From NCBI RefSeq assembly GCF_000721605.1, contig NZ_JOIZ01000032.1:34416-98415 (forward strand): a stretch of DNA of 64,000 nucleotides, in the 5' to 3' direction. The first letter of the stretch is position 1, and the number at the start of each line of letters is the position of its first letter. Source of the stretch: Streptomyces sp. NRRL S-37 (GTDB taxonomy: Bacteria; Actinomycetota; Actinomycetes; Streptomycetales; Streptomycetaceae). Position numbers and translations under genes: made by a program. Below, one piece after another: positions 42,832 to 52,522 of the stretch. Under the pieces are notes generated by a model. That model searched no databases. It was not told where the DNA came from and worked only from the letters and a program-made list of their open reading frames with translations.

Positions 42832-45800
42832 ATGGAAACCGCTGGCTCCGGCGGGCGGTACCGCCTGGGGAGACTCGGCATGTCGCTGCTGCTGGTCGTC
42901 CCCCTCCTCGGGGTGACGGCGGCGGCCGGCCCGGGCAGCGCCGATCCGCGGCCGACGGCCGCGGCGGACGCCGCCCAGACCCGGATCGCGTACGCCGGCA
43001 CCGGGCACCGCAGTCTCGGCGAGGTCACCACCACCACCTCCAGCACCGCGCTGTCCGGCGAGGGTCCGGCCCACTACGACGTGCAGCCGTCCGCCCTCGA
43101 CGACCAGCTGGTCTTCGCCAGCCGCCGCGACGAGAAGAACCCGCAGATCTATCTGCGGGCCGCCGACGGCAAGATACGGCGGCTCACCGAGGGCATGGAC
43201 GCGGCACACCCCCAGCTGACGCCCGACGGGCGGTTCGTGGTGTTCGACGCGGCCGAGCCCACCGCGGGCGGCGGGACGCAGCGCGACCTGTGGCTGGTGC
43301 GCACCGACGGCACCGTCGGCACCGGTCTGACCCCGCTGACCGACACCCCGGACGACGAGGAGGACCCGACGGTCTCCCCCGACGGGAAGCGCATCGCGTA
43401 CGTCTCCGACGGCGGCCCGTCGGTCGGCCGGCAGATCTACGTACGGGACCTGGACGGCGGCACCGCCACCCGGATCACCGATCCCGCGAACGGCACCGCC
43501 TCCGAACCGGCGTGGAACCCGGTCGACGACGGCGTCAACCGCGAATGGATCGCGTACACCGCCACCACGACCGAGGACGGGGAGTCCAAGCGCCGGCTGC
43601 GGATCACCGACGGGAGGGTCGACGAGCCGCTGTTCGGGGGCGCGAGGGCCGGCTGGCGCGCCCACGGGGCGGCGTGGCTGCCCGACGGGGACGGTCTGGT
43701 GTTCCTCAGCCCCGAGAACACCTGTGAGTGCCAGAGCGACTGGGACCACGTGTTCCGGTCCACCGCCCACTCCGACCAGGTCCCCTCGCTGGTGCTCAAC
43801 GAGAACCGGGACGTCCTCTCGCCCACCTGGCTCGGCCCCCTCGACGGCGGCAAAGCGGTGGTCGAGCGCACTTCCGCGGCCGGCCCGCACGTGGTGACGC
43901 TCCAGGACGCCCGGACGGACGGCTCCGACCCCCGCGACCTGGGGCTGACGATCCTCAACGAGGATCCGGAGGCCGACACCAACATCGACACCGCCAAGGA
44001 CCCGCTGTTCGATCCCGGGCCCGGCTACGACCCGTGGACCGAACGGCAGAGCTACACGCCCGACGGCCGCCGGATCGTCGTCACCCGCTTCGAGGACAAC
44101 GCCGCCGGACAGCGGATCCAGCGGATCTGGACGGTGGACGCCGACGGCTCCAAGCCGCAGCCCATGGAGCTCGAGGGACGCGCCGACACGGACTGGGACA
44201 CCGACCCGACGTTCTCCCCGGACGGCAAGTACCTCGCCTTCACCCGGACCTCGCCCGGCGGCGTCGGCGGAGCCGGCCACATCCTCATCGCGGACGCCGC
44301 CTCCGGCGAGATCGCCGGCGAGGTCGTCCCGCCGGACGGAGAGCTCACCGGCCGGGACGCCCAGCCCACCTGGTCCCCCGACGGCACCACCCTGGCCTTC
44401 ACCCGCGCCGAGGAGATCAACGGGGCCGGCGGCAACAAGCACGTGTGGACCGCGTCGGTGGACGACCTGTCCCAGCAGGACGGCCTGTCCCAGCAGGACG
44501 ACCTGAGCAAGGAGAACTGCCCGGGCGACTGCGAGGTCATCGACGACAGCCCCGCGTTCTCCCCGGACGGCCGCTCCATCGCCTTCAACCGCAAGAACGG
44601 CGCCGGCCTGATCGACGAGAAGAACGGCATCCTGCTCACCTCCCTGTCCGGCGGCACCTGCCGGGTGCTGCTGCCGGCCGCCGCCCGCGGTGTGCCCGGC
44701 GCCTGCGGCCGGGAGCTGCCGGACACCTCGGTCACCGGCCCGCACCAGCCCCGCGACGCCGCCTGGACCGCCGACGGCAAGGGGCTCGTGTTCAGCTCCC
44801 GCACCGCGGCCGCGGTCAACAGCCCCGAGAAGCTGAACCGCCTCGACCTCGCCTCCGGCGACGTCACCACGCTCACCGGCGACCTCGCGGGCCGGCAGAA
44901 GGAACCCGCCGTCCAGCAGTCCGTGGACCTCGCCGTCCGGGCGCCCGGCACCGCCCCGCGGGTCACCGTCGGCGACACCACCACGGTCACCGTGGAGGTG
45001 GTCAACAACGGCCCCGCCGTCTCCCCCGGCACCCGTCTGACCGTCGTCCCGCCGGCCGGCGTGCGGGTCACCCGGATCAGCCGGCCCGACGGCACCTGCG
45101 ACGCCGCTTCCCTCCAGTGCGGCCTCGACGTGGTGGAACCCGGCACCACCGTCCCGGTGGACGTCACGCTCACCGGAGTCGTCCCCGGCGACGCGCCGGT
45201 CGACTGGTCGGTCGACGGTACGGTCATCGACCCGCAGCCCAGCGACAACGCGGGCCGGACCGTGGTGCCGGTGGCCGAGGCCACGCCGACGCCCACACCG
45301 CCCCCCACGCCGACGCCGACGCCCACGCCGCCCGCGTCCCCGACTCCCGCGCCGCCCGCGCCCCCCGCCCCGACGCCGACCCCCACGGTGCCTCCGGAGC
45401 CGGCGGAGCCCGAGGCCGGTCCCGGGGTGCGGGTCACCGCCCAGCCGAACCCCGGCTACGTCGGCGGGCGCGTCGTGGTGACGTACACCGTCCGCAACGG
45501 CCGCAACGCGCTCGCCACCGGACTGCGGCTGCGCGTCGGCCTGCCCGCGGGCATCCCCGACAGCGGGCGCCCGGCCGGCTGCGACCGGAACTGGGTGTGC
45601 GCGCTGCCCGACCTCACGCCCGGCGCGAGCACCGTCGTACGGGTCGTGCTCAGGCCCGACAAGGCGATGACCGGCCAGGTCACCGGCGTGCTCACCACCA
45701 CCGGCACGGACGCCGACCGCAGCGACAACACCGCCCGGCAGCGGCTGCGTATCCTCCAGCCGCGCATCGTCGCGGTGCCGGACATCGGCAAGCCCGGCTT

Positions 45801-46059
45801 CGTCACCTCCGTGCGCGGCGAGGACTTCCCGCCGGGCGTGCCGGTGCGCTTCAAGTGGAAGCCGGGCATCACCGCGGCCGCGGCGCCGACCGTCCCGCTG
45901 GCCGACGGCACGTTCATCGGCCAGCTGCTGATCCTCGCCAAGGACCAGACCGGACCGCGCGTCATCACGGCGAGCGGCCCCGGATTCTCCCCGGTGAAGA
46001 CCGACTTCCTGGTCGTCAACGGCAGCGTGCAGCCCCCGGACGAGGTGACCCGCCGGTGA
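42832..46059 (+). CDS. large secreted TolB-like beta-propeller protein with CARDB/DUF11-like domains
   Basis: 1075 residues from ATG 42832 (AAGGGG upstream). A signal peptide (LGMSLLLVVPLLGVTAAAG) leads into WD40-like TolB repeats (for example PDGRFVVFDAAEP, SPDGKRIAYVSDGG, SPDGKYLAFTRTS) to about residue 690. Two Ig-like DUF11/CARDB domains flank a Pro/Thr spacer (about 810-860), and a final beta domain begins IVAVPDIGKPGF. A QQDGLSQQDDLS stretch is locally duplicated. It overlaps Cis16 by 4 bases. Position implies a function with the CIS, perhaps at the envelope; exact role unknown. Confidence 0.82.
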   Translation: METAGSGGRYRLGRLGMSLLLVVPLLGVTAAAGPGSADPRPTAAADAAQTRIAYAGTGHRSLGEVTTTTSSTALSGEGPAHYDVQPSALDDQLVFASRRDEKNPQIYLRAADGKIRRLTEGMDAAHPQLTPDGRFVVFDAAEPTAGGGTQRDLWLVRTDGTVGTGLTPLTDTPDDEEDPTVSPDGKRIAYVSDGGPSVGRQIYVRDLDGGTATRITDPANGTASEPAWNPVDDGVNREWIAYTATTTEDGESKRRLRITDGRVDEPLFGGARAGWRAHGAAWLPDGDGLVFLSPENTCECQSDWDHVFRSTAHSDQVPSLVLNENRDVLSPTWLGPLDGGKAVVERTSAAGPHVVTLQDARTDGSDPRDLGLTILNEDPEADTNIDTAKDPLFDPGPGYDPWTERQSYTPDGRRIVVTRFEDNAAGQRIQRIWTVDADGSKPQPMELEGRADTDWDTDPTFSPDGKYLAFTRTSPGGVGGAGHILIADAASGEIAGEVVPPDGELTGRDAQPTWSPDGTTLAFTRAEEINGAGGNKHVWTASVDDLSQQDGLSQQDDLSKENCPGDCEVIDDSPAFSPDGRSIAFNRKNGAGLIDEKNGILLTSLSGGTCRVLLPAAARGVPGACGRELPDTSVTGPHQPRDAAWTADGKGLVFSSRTAAAVNSPEKLNRLDLASGDVTTLTGDLAGRQKEPAVQQSVDLAVRAPGTAPRVTVGDTTTVTVEVVNNGPAVSPGTRLTVVPPAGVRVTRISRPDGTCDAASLQCGLDVVEPGTTVPVDVTLTGVVPGDAPVDWSVDGTVIDPQPSDNAGRTVVPVAEATPTPTPPPTPTPTPTPPASPTPAPPAPPAPTPTPTVPPEPAEPEAGPGVRVTAQPNPGYVGGRVVVTYTVRNGRNALATGLRLRVGLPAGIPDSGRPAGCDRNWVCALPDLTPGASTVVRVVLRPDKAMTGQVTGVLTTTGTDADRSDNTARQRLRILQPRIVAVPDIGKPGFVTSVRGEDFPPGVPVRFKWKPGITAAAAPTVPLADGTFIGQLLILAKDQTGPRVITASGPGFSPVKTDFLVVNGSVQPPDEVTRR

Positions 46060-46763
46060 TCCACGAGGTCGACGAGGGGCTGCGCCGACTGCTCGCCGGG
46101 AGCGGCCTGGAGGCGTCGGGCGTCGACGTGGTCTTCGACGCCCCCACCCGGGACTGGGCGGCCCGGCGCAGCGCCCCGACCGTCTGCGTCTTCCTGTACG
46201 ACATCCGGGAGGACGCCCTGCGGCGCGGCAGCGGCGCGGGGGAGGTGTACGACGAGGACGGGCACGTCGTCGCCCGGCGCTCCCCGCCGCGCTGGTTCCA
46301 GCTGACGTACCTCGTCACGGCGTGGGCGAACCGCCCGCAGGACGAGCACCGGCTGCTGTCGCAGGTGCTCGGCACCCTGGTGGCCCACGACGTGCTGCCC
46401 CCGGCGCTGCTCACCGGATCGCTCGCCGAACTCGGCCTGACCGTGGGCCTGGACACCGCCGGGACGGGCATGGACGCGCCGGCCGCCGCCGACGTGTGGT
46501 CGGCGCTCGGCGGGGAGCTGAAGGCGTCCCTCGGGGTCCGGGTGCGGGCGCCGCTCGCCGGGGTGACCCGGGTCGCCGCGCCCCCGGTCACCGAGGGCCT
46601 CGTCGTGCGCTCCGCCGCCGCGCGCGAGGGCGGACAGGCCGGCCCCGGACGCCGGCTGCGCTACACGGAGGTCGACGACCCCGGCCCGGAGGGCTTCACC
46701 GGCCCGCGCGAACGCCCGCCGGCCCCGGCCCGACGCCGCCGCAAGGGAGACCGCCAGCCGTGA
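46056..46763 (+). CDS. cis16: DUF4255 (Pvc16-type) tail terminator / cap protein of contractile injection system
   Basis: 235 residues, GTG start overlapping the previous stop (GTGA). The opening MIHEVDEGLRRLLAGSGLEA, then DVVFDAPTRDWAARRSAPTV and PPRWFQLTYLVTAWANRPQD are the conserved parts of DUF4255. In PVC/AFP-type particles the DUF4255 protein caps the tube-sheath at the end away from the baseplate. A basic Pro/Arg tail follows. It overlaps the ATPase gene by 4 bases. Confidence 0.9.
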   Translation: MIHEVDEGLRRLLAGSGLEASGVDVVFDAPTRDWAARRSAPTVCVFLYDIREDALRRGSGAGEVYDEDGHVVARRSPPRWFQLTYLVTAWANRPQDEHRLLSQVLGTLVAHDVLPPALLTGSLAELGLTVGLDTAGTGMDAPAAADVWSALGGELKASLGVRVRAPLAGVTRVAAPPVTEGLVVRSAAAREGGQAGPGRRLRYTEVDDPGPEGFTGPRERPPAPARRRRKGDRQP

Positions 46764-48865
46764 CGCACACCGTGGAGCCCCCGCTCGACGCCCCCGACGC
46801 CCCTTCCGTCCCCGACGACCTCTGGGTGCGGCTGGGAGCGGTCGAGCGGCGGGTACGGGAGGCCGTGGCGGTACGCCGGGACGCCGATCCGGACCCCGAC
46901 GACCCCTACCGCGGCCAGTACCTCACCCCGGAGGCGGCGGCGCGGATCCTGGACGAGCCGGGCGGCCTCGACATGCCCGCGCAGGGGCCCTGGCAGCCGC
47001 CGGCGGACTCCGTGCTCGGCACGCTCGCCCGCCGGTTCGGCCTGTCGCCGCTCGACCTCGACCTGCTGCTGGTCGCCGTGGCGCCCGACCTGGACGCACG
47101 GTTCGAGCGGCTGTACGGCTACCTCAACGACGACCTGACCCGCCGCCGGCCCACGGTCGGGCTGGCACTGGAGCTGTGCGGGCTCGGCGGCGCGTCCCCC
47201 GCCCGGTTCCGCCTCGCCCCCGGCGCCCCGCTGATCGCGGGCGGCCTGCTGGAGGTCACCGAACCGGAACGGCCCCCGCTCTCCCGGGTCCTGGTGGTCC
47301 CCGACCGGGTCACCGCCCACCTCCTGGGCGACCCGCGGCCCGACGCCCGGCTCACCGGTGTGCTCGACGACGTACGGGAGGACCCCACCGCCGAACCGGC
47401 GGAGGTGCGCCGGGCGGCGGCCGCGGCCGGGACCGGAACCGGCCTCGTCCATCTGCGCAGCCGGGGCGGCGACGCCGAGGGACTGGCCGTCGCGGCCCTG
47501 CGCCTGGCCGGTCCCCGCCCCCTCGTCCTGGACCCGGCGGCCCTCGCCCGCCGCCCGGCCGACGTGCCGGCACTGGCCCGGGTCGTCGCCCTCGAAGCCC
47601 GGCTGACCGGCGCCGGCGTGGTGCTCGGGCCGCTGGCGGCGCTGCCCGGGGAACCCGCCGAACGGACCCGTACGCTCCGGGCGCTCTGCACCGCACTGCG
47701 GGGCATCCCCCTGGTCACCCACGACACGACGCCCTGGGACCCGAGGTGGGCCCCCGACACCCCCGTCACCCTCACGGTCCCGCCCCCCGCCCCCGGACTC
47801 CGGGCCGGCCGCTGGCACCACGCCCTCACCCGGGCCGCCGGCGCGGCCGGCGACCCCGGCAGGGTTCCCCCCGACGTCGAGGCGCTCGCACAGGCCGTCG
47901 CCGCGCACCGGCTGGACTCGGGGCAGCTGCGCAGGGCCGCCGACGTGGCGGTGCGGACGGCCGCCCTCGACGGCCGTCCCGTCGGGCCGGACGATCTGCG
48001 CCTCGCCGTACGGGCCCAGAACGGCGCGGGCCTCGACCGGCTCGCCCGGCGGGTGGAGCCGGGCGTCGGCTGGGACGACCTGGTGCTGCCGCCCACCACC
48101 CACCGGCGGCTGCGGGAACTCGCGCTGCGCGCCCGGCACCGCGAGCGGGTGCTCGGGCAGTGGGGGATGCGGCCCGGCGGCGGCCGGGGACGCGGCGTCA
48201 TCGCCCTGTTCGCCGGCGAGTCCGGCACCGGCAAGACCATGTCCGCCGAGGTCGTCGCCGCGGACCTCGGCATGGACCTGTACGTCGTCGACCTGTCCAC
48301 GGTCGTGGACAAGTACATCGGGGAGACCGAGAAGAACCTGGAGCGCATCTTCACCGAGGCGTCGGCGGTCAACGCGGTGCTGCTCTTCGACGAGGCCGAC
48401 GCGATCTTCGGCAAGCGCTCGGAGGTGAAGGACGCCCACGACCGGCACGCCAACATCGAGTCGGCGTACCTGCTCCAGCGCATGGAGTCGTTCGACGGCA
48501 TCGCCGTGCTGACCACCAATCTGCGGGCCAACCTGGACGAGGCGTTCACCCGCCGCCTGGACGTGGTCGCGGACTTCCCGATGCCGGACGCCGGCCGGCG
48601 GCTCGCCCTGTGGGACCGGTGCCTGGGCGACCGGCTGCCCCGGGCCGACGACCTCGACCTCGCCTTCTGCGCGGACCGCTTCGAACTGGCCGGCGGCTCC
48701 ATCCGCGCCTGCGCCGTCACCGCGGCCTACCTCGCGGCCGAGTCCGGCGCCCCGCTCACCATGCGGCAGACGGTGACCGCGATCGCCCAGGAGTACCGCA
48801 AGCTCGGACGCCTGGTCCTGGAGAGCGAGTTCGGACCGTACACGGCGGAGGCGGCCGGCGCGTGA
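46760..48865 (+). CDS. cis15: AAA+ ATPase of contractile injection system (Cis15)
   Basis: 701 residues from a coupled GTG. A long helical N-terminal domain starts with DDLWVRLGAVERRVREAVAV and LDLDLLLVAVAPDLDARFER. A degenerate first ATPase-like region leads to the active C-terminal AAA module, with Walker A GESGTGKT (486-493), Walker B LLFDEADAIFG (D544/E545) and arginine-rich LDEAFTRRLDVVADF as sensor/finger. eCIS loci carry one such ATPase, needed for assembly or cargo loading. The N-terminal VTHTVEPPL is poorly conserved, as usual. Confidence 0.93.
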   Translation: MTHTVEPPLDAPDAPSVPDDLWVRLGAVERRVREAVAVRRDADPDPDDPYRGQYLTPEAAARILDEPGGLDMPAQGPWQPPADSVLGTLARRFGLSPLDLDLLLVAVAPDLDARFERLYGYLNDDLTRRRPTVGLALELCGLGGASPARFRLAPGAPLIAGGLLEVTEPERPPLSRVLVVPDRVTAHLLGDPRPDARLTGVLDDVREDPTAEPAEVRRAAAAAGTGTGLVHLRSRGGDAEGLAVAALRLAGPRPLVLDPAALARRPADVPALARVVALEARLTGAGVVLGPLAALPGEPAERTRTLRALCTALRGIPLVTHDTTPWDPRWAPDTPVTLTVPPPAPGLRAGRWHHALTRAAGAAGDPGRVPPDVEALAQAVAAHRLDSGQLRRAADVAVRTAALDGRPVGPDDLRLAVRAQNGAGLDRLARRVEPGVGWDDLVLPPTTHRRLRELALRARHRERVLGQWGMRPGGGRGRGVIALFAGESGTGKTMSAEVVAADLGMDLYVVDLSTVVDKYIGETEKNLERIFTEASAVNAVLLFDEADAIFGKRSEVKDAHDRHANIESAYLLQRMESFDGIAVLTTNLRANLDEAFTRRLDVVADFPMPDAGRRLALWDRCLGDRLPRADDLDLAFCADRFELAGGSIRACAVTAAYLAAESGAPLTMRQTVTAIAQEYRKLGRLVLESEFGPYTAEAAGA

Positions 48866-48917
48866 CGGGGACGGGCCGCCGCCCGGCCGGGAAGGTCACG
48901 GCGCGGCCCGTGCTCCG

Positions 48918-50684
48918 TCACTCCTCGGTGAGCGCCTCGTCCCCGGTGACCTCGCCGACCGTCCGGGCGATCAGCTCGGCCAGACCCAGCCAGCTCTCCT
49001 TCTCCAGGGGCCCGCCCAGATCGCGCATCTCGAAGAGCGACAGGGGCCCGTCCGTGCCCATGGCGCCCACCCCCTCCCGCTCCGTGGTCTCGTGGTGCCG
49101 CGGATAGCCGGGCGGGGGAGAGAGCAGATCCTTGGGGTCCGAGGCGTCCGGTCCCTGGAAGACCGAGTCCAGCCACTGGCGCCTGGTCAGGGCGGCACCG
49201 CCCGGCTTCTCCTTGTACCGGCCGGGGAACACGGGGCCGTCGATCCCCCCGTCCGCGACGTCGTGCAGGGCCGTGTAGAGGCCCTGGAGATGACTGCCCA
49301 GCCACGCCTGCGCCGCCGGTGCCAGAGTGCCGCGCATGCTCACGAAGTCCGTACGCGGCATCATCGAGAAGAAGTATTTCGGGTCCTCGCCGGCGGCGCT
49401 CTTGCCCTCCAGGTCGTAGAGGGTCTTCAGGATCACCGTCAGGAACCCGGAGACCTCTTCCCGCAAGGACGCGTCCAGCGGTTCGGCGGCCGTGGCGGCG
49501 AGCCGGTCGAGGACCGCACCGGCGTGATCACGGGCCTGGCCGAGACCGGGCACCATTCCGGTCACCCGCTTCTTGAAGTCCTTCTCCCTCTCGAGCCCGT
49601 CGTCGGCGTTCCGGACGCGCCGGCGCTTCGTCGGCAGGCTGTCGTCGTTCGCCTGCCCTTCCAGGGTCTCCAGCTTCGCCACCAGCTGGTTGACGCTCTG
49701 CATGCCGATGCCGAAAGTGGCCTGCGGCTTCGCCTGACCCGGTCCGCGCGCCTCGATCTCATAGGCGCCCTCGGTGTACTTCCCGGCCGCGGAGGCCTTG
49801 TCGTGGAACGCGACGATCGAGAGCAGAGCCTTCCGCACGTCCCCGAGGGTCGCCAGCGGGTGCGTGACGAACTCGACGTTCCCGTTGTCGGCGGCGACGT
49901 ACGCCAGATTGCCGGGCAGGTCGATGAGCGACTTCTTGGTGTCCTTCTTGAGGCGCCCGTTCTCGCGGAACTTCCAGTTGGTGTCGGTGACCTCGAACTC
50001 GAAGCCGACCTTCCGCTGCACCTGCGCCTCGGCCCCCTGCGGGACGCCGGGAGCCGCGGTCACCGGAGGGGAGTGCTCCCCGGTGCACTCCTCCGCCCGC
50101 TGCACCGGCGCGGGCCCCGACATGATCCGGTGCGCGTTCGCCTCCGCCTCCCGCTCGAAGCGGTCGCCCGGGTCGCTGATCCGCAGGCCGTTGCCGTGGT
50201 CGGTGCCGGAGACCGGGCCCTGGCGCTGCTGGACGACGTGGGTGAGTTCATGGGCGAGGGTGTGCTTGTCACCGCCGCCGTCACCGAGGACGACATGACT
50301 GCCCGAGGTGTAGGCACGGGCCCCGATGGCACGGGCCGAACGGGCGGCGGCCGGACCGGTGTGCAGCCGTACGCCGGAGAAGTCGGTCCGGAACCGCGCC
50401 TCCATCTCCTGGCGCACCGGCCCGGCGAACGGCGTGCCGCCCGACTTCAGGACCTCGTTCACCCCGGTGTCGTGCTGCTCCGGGGCGGGCGCGGGGCGCA
50501 CCCGGCGGGCGATCATACGGGTCACGGCCGCGTTGCCGGCGTCGCGCTGGGCGGTGCGCAGCGCCACGGCGGTGAGCGGCGGCGGCACGGAGGCGCCCGC
50601 GGAGGTCTCCCGCCGGGCGGGGGACACCTCACGCCCCGGCTGCCGGTTTCCGGCCCGCTCGGTGCGCGGTCTGGGCGTCTGCAC
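48918..50684 (-). CDS. DUF4157 (eCIS core) protein with unassigned C-terminal domain, candidate CIS cargo
   Basis: 588 residues from GTG 50684, with GAGGAGG 6 bases upstream. An Arg/Pro-rich N-terminus is followed by the DUF4157 domain (about 70-195). It contains FAGPVRQEMEARFRTDFSGV, RLHTGPAA and a metalloprotease-like H145-ELT-H149 in TLAHELTHVVQQRQG. After QVQRKV a new domain starts at G227 (GFEFEV, then VEFVTHPL at 270-277, EIEARG and PQATFGIGM), followed by helical segments to the end. The E-x-E plus VEFVTHP pattern vaguely recalls the amidoligase superfamily. It is divergent from the sheath gene and convergent with Cis15. DUF4157 proteins are typical eCIS cargo-associated factors. Confidence 0.87.
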   Translation of the reverse strand: MQTPRPRTERAGNRQPGREVSPARRETSAGASVPPPLTAVALRTAQRDAGNAAVTRMIARRVRPAPAPEQHDTGVNEVLKSGGTPFAGPVRQEMEARFRTDFSGVRLHTGPAAARSARAIGARAYTSGSHVVLGDGGGDKHTLAHELTHVVQQRQGPVSGTDHGNGLRISDPGDRFEREAEANAHRIMSGPAPVQRAEECTGEHSPPVTAAPGVPQGAEAQVQRKVGFEFEVTDTNWKFRENGRLKKDTKKSLIDLPGNLAYVAADNGNVEFVTHPLATLGDVRKALLSIVAFHDKASAAGKYTEGAYEIEARGPGQAKPQATFGIGMQSVNQLVAKLETLEGQANDDSLPTKRRRVRNADDGLEREKDFKKRVTGMVPGLGQARDHAGAVLDRLAATAAEPLDASLREEVSGFLTVILKTLYDLEGKSAAGEDPKYFFSMMPRTDFVSMRGTLAPAAQAWLGSHLQGLYTALHDVADGGIDGPVFPGRYKEKPGGAALTRRQWLDSVFQGPDASDPKDLLSPPPGYPRHHETTEREGVGAMGTDGPLSLFEMRDLGGPLEKESWLGLAELIARTVGEVTGDEALTEE

Positions 50685-50924
50685 CTGGTGCCTCCTCGTC
50701 CGTACACCTTCGCGGCCGCTCCAGTGGACCGCGCGGCCGGCCGCCCTGTCCAGGGCGGCGCGGGCAGCGCGAGGGCAACACCGGGTGACGGCGGGGCGGT
50801 CGGGAAGCCCGGAAAGGCAGCGGTCCTGCCCCTGTTCAGGTCCGCAGGTCCCTGCCGTCCCGCCCGGCGCGCCGCGCAGACTCGGCCTGGACACAGGTGA
50901 CCGCAAGGACGTTAAGGAGCGAGC
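50685..50924. promoter_or_regulatory. divergent promoter region between DUF4157 protein and CIS structural operon
   Basis: 240 bases without a gene. It contains an 8-bp perfect palindrome with 2-base spacer (50741-50748 with 50751-50758) and AAGGAG at about 50911-50916 as the sheath ribosome-binding site. Promoters for both sides must lie here; no consensus was recognised. Confidence 0.5.
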
Positions 50925-52487
50925 ATGCCGACGTACCTCACCCCGGGCGTGTACGTGGAGGAGGTGCAGTCCGGTGCCCGGCCGATCGAAGGGGTCGGCA
51001 CGGCCGTCGCCGCGTTCGTCGGTTTCGCCGAGAAGGGCCCGTTCCACGCGCCGACGCTGGTCACCAGCTGGGACCAGTACTCCCAGCTGTTCGGCGGCTT
51101 CACCGAGGGCACCTATCTGGCCCACGCCGTCTACGGGTACTTCGCCAACGGCGGCGGCGCCGCGTACGTGGTGCGCATCGGCGGGTCCGCCGAGGACACC
51201 TCCGCCCCGGCGGCGGGCGACGGCCGTCCGCGCGGAGCCGGTCGGGCCGTGCAGCCGGTGGAGCTCGGCGGCTTCCTGATCGCGGCCAGGCCGGGCGTGA
51301 CCGGGGTGTCGGTGGAGATCGCCGACGCGGACGGCGAGAACCCGCCGGAGGACCGCTTCAAGGTCCTGGTCCGCCGCGGCGACCAGGTGGTGGAGACCTA
51401 CGAGGCCTCCACCCGCAAGAACGTCAAGGGGTACCTGGTCACCCAGGCCCGCTCCTCCGCGCTGATCGAGGTCACCGAGCAGCGCGGCGCCGGCCAGACC
51501 AAGCCCGCCGCGCAGACCGTGGCGGTCCCCGACGCCCCGGGCGCGCCGGCCGTGAACGGCTCCGGCGAACCGGCCCGCCTCGACCCCGCCGAGTACGTCG
51601 GCGACGCCTCCGCCCGCACCGGGTTCGGCGGCCTGGAGACCATCGACGAGATCACCATGGTCGCGGTGCCGGATCTGATGGGCGCCTACCAGCGCGGTGA
51701 CATCGACGCCGAGGGCGTGCGCACCGTGCAGCTCGCCGTCATCTCGCACTGCGAGCAGATGGGCGACCGGGTCGCCGTCCTCGACGCCCCGCCCGGGATG
51801 TCCGCCCAGCAGGTGCGCACCTGGCGCAACGACGAGGCCGGCTACGACTCCCGCTACGCCACCCTGTACTACCCGTGGGTGCGGGTCTTCGACCCGGCCC
51901 TCGGACGCAACACCACCGTCCCGCCGAGCGGTCACGTCGCCGGTGTGTGGGCGCGCAGCGACGCCGAGCGCGGGGTGCACAAGGCGCCCGCCAACGAGGT
52001 GATCCGCGGCGCGGTCGACCTGGAGCTGCGGCTCAGCAAGGGCGAGCAGGACCTGCTCAACCCGATCGGCGTGAACTGCATCCGGGCCTTCCCCGGCCGC
52101 GGCATCCGGATCTGGGGCGCCCGCACCCTCTCCTCCGACCCGGCCTGGCGCTACCTGAACGTGCGCCGTCTGTTCAACTACCTCGAAGAGTCCATCCTGC
52201 TCGGCACCCAGTGGGTGGTGTTCGAGCCGAACGACGACCGCCTGTGGTCGAGCATCCGGCGCAACGTCACCGCGTTCCTCCAGGAGGAGTGGCGCCGGGG
52301 CGCGCTGTTCGGCCGGACCGCCGCCGAGGCGTTCTACGTGAAGTGCGACCGCGACAACAACCCGCAGGAGTCCATCGACCAGGGCCGGGTCGTCTGCGAG
52401 ATCGGCGTCGCGCCGGTCAAGCCCGCGGAGTTCGTGGTGTTCCGGCTGGCCCAGTTCTCCGACACCACCAGCCTCATCGACGAGTGA
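50925..52487 (+). CDS. cis2: contractile sheath protein (Cis2)
   Basis: 520 residues, opening MPTYLTPGVYVEEVQSGARP, the classic sheath N-terminus (PGVYVEE). The middle has AYVVRIGGSAED and a domain 2 insertion. The C-terminal half is highly conserved: MVAVPDLMGAYQ, YYPWVRVFDPALGRN, PSGHVAGVWARSDAERGVHK, GIRIWGARTLSSDPAWRYLN and the ending. It polymerises around the inner tube and contracts to drive it. Like phage sheaths, it is expected in the cytoplasm. First gene of the main structural operon. Confidence 0.96.
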   Translation: MPTYLTPGVYVEEVQSGARPIEGVGTAVAAFVGFAEKGPFHAPTLVTSWDQYSQLFGGFTEGTYLAHAVYGYFANGGGAAYVVRIGGSAEDTSAPAAGDGRPRGAGRAVQPVELGGFLIAARPGVTGVSVEIADADGENPPEDRFKVLVRRGDQVVETYEASTRKNVKGYLVTQARSSALIEVTEQRGAGQTKPAAQTVAVPDAPGAPAVNGSGEPARLDPAEYVGDASARTGFGGLETIDEITMVAVPDLMGAYQRGDIDAEGVRTVQLAVISHCEQMGDRVAVLDAPPGMSAQQVRTWRNDEAGYDSRYATLYYPWVRVFDPALGRNTTVPPSGHVAGVWARSDAERGVHKAPANEVIRGAVDLELRLSKGEQDLLNPIGVNCIRAFPGRGIRIWGARTLSSDPAWRYLNVRRLFNYLEESILLGTQWVVFEPNDDRLWSSIRRNVTAFLQEEWRRGALFGRTAAEAFYVKCDRDNNPQESIDQGRVVCEIGVAPVKPAEFVVFRLAQFSDTTSLIDE

Positions 52488-52522
52488 CCCGCGGGTCCGC
52501 AAGGGAAGGTTGACAGACAGTC

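Noticed and set aside
50685..52502. A minus-strand reading frame continuous with the DUF4157 gene extends to 52502, suggesting a 1194-residue protein.
   Set aside because: The upstream part is opposite the well-supported sheath gene, is composed of His/Arg/Val/Gly shadow sequence, and a good GAGGAGG-GTG start exists at 50684.
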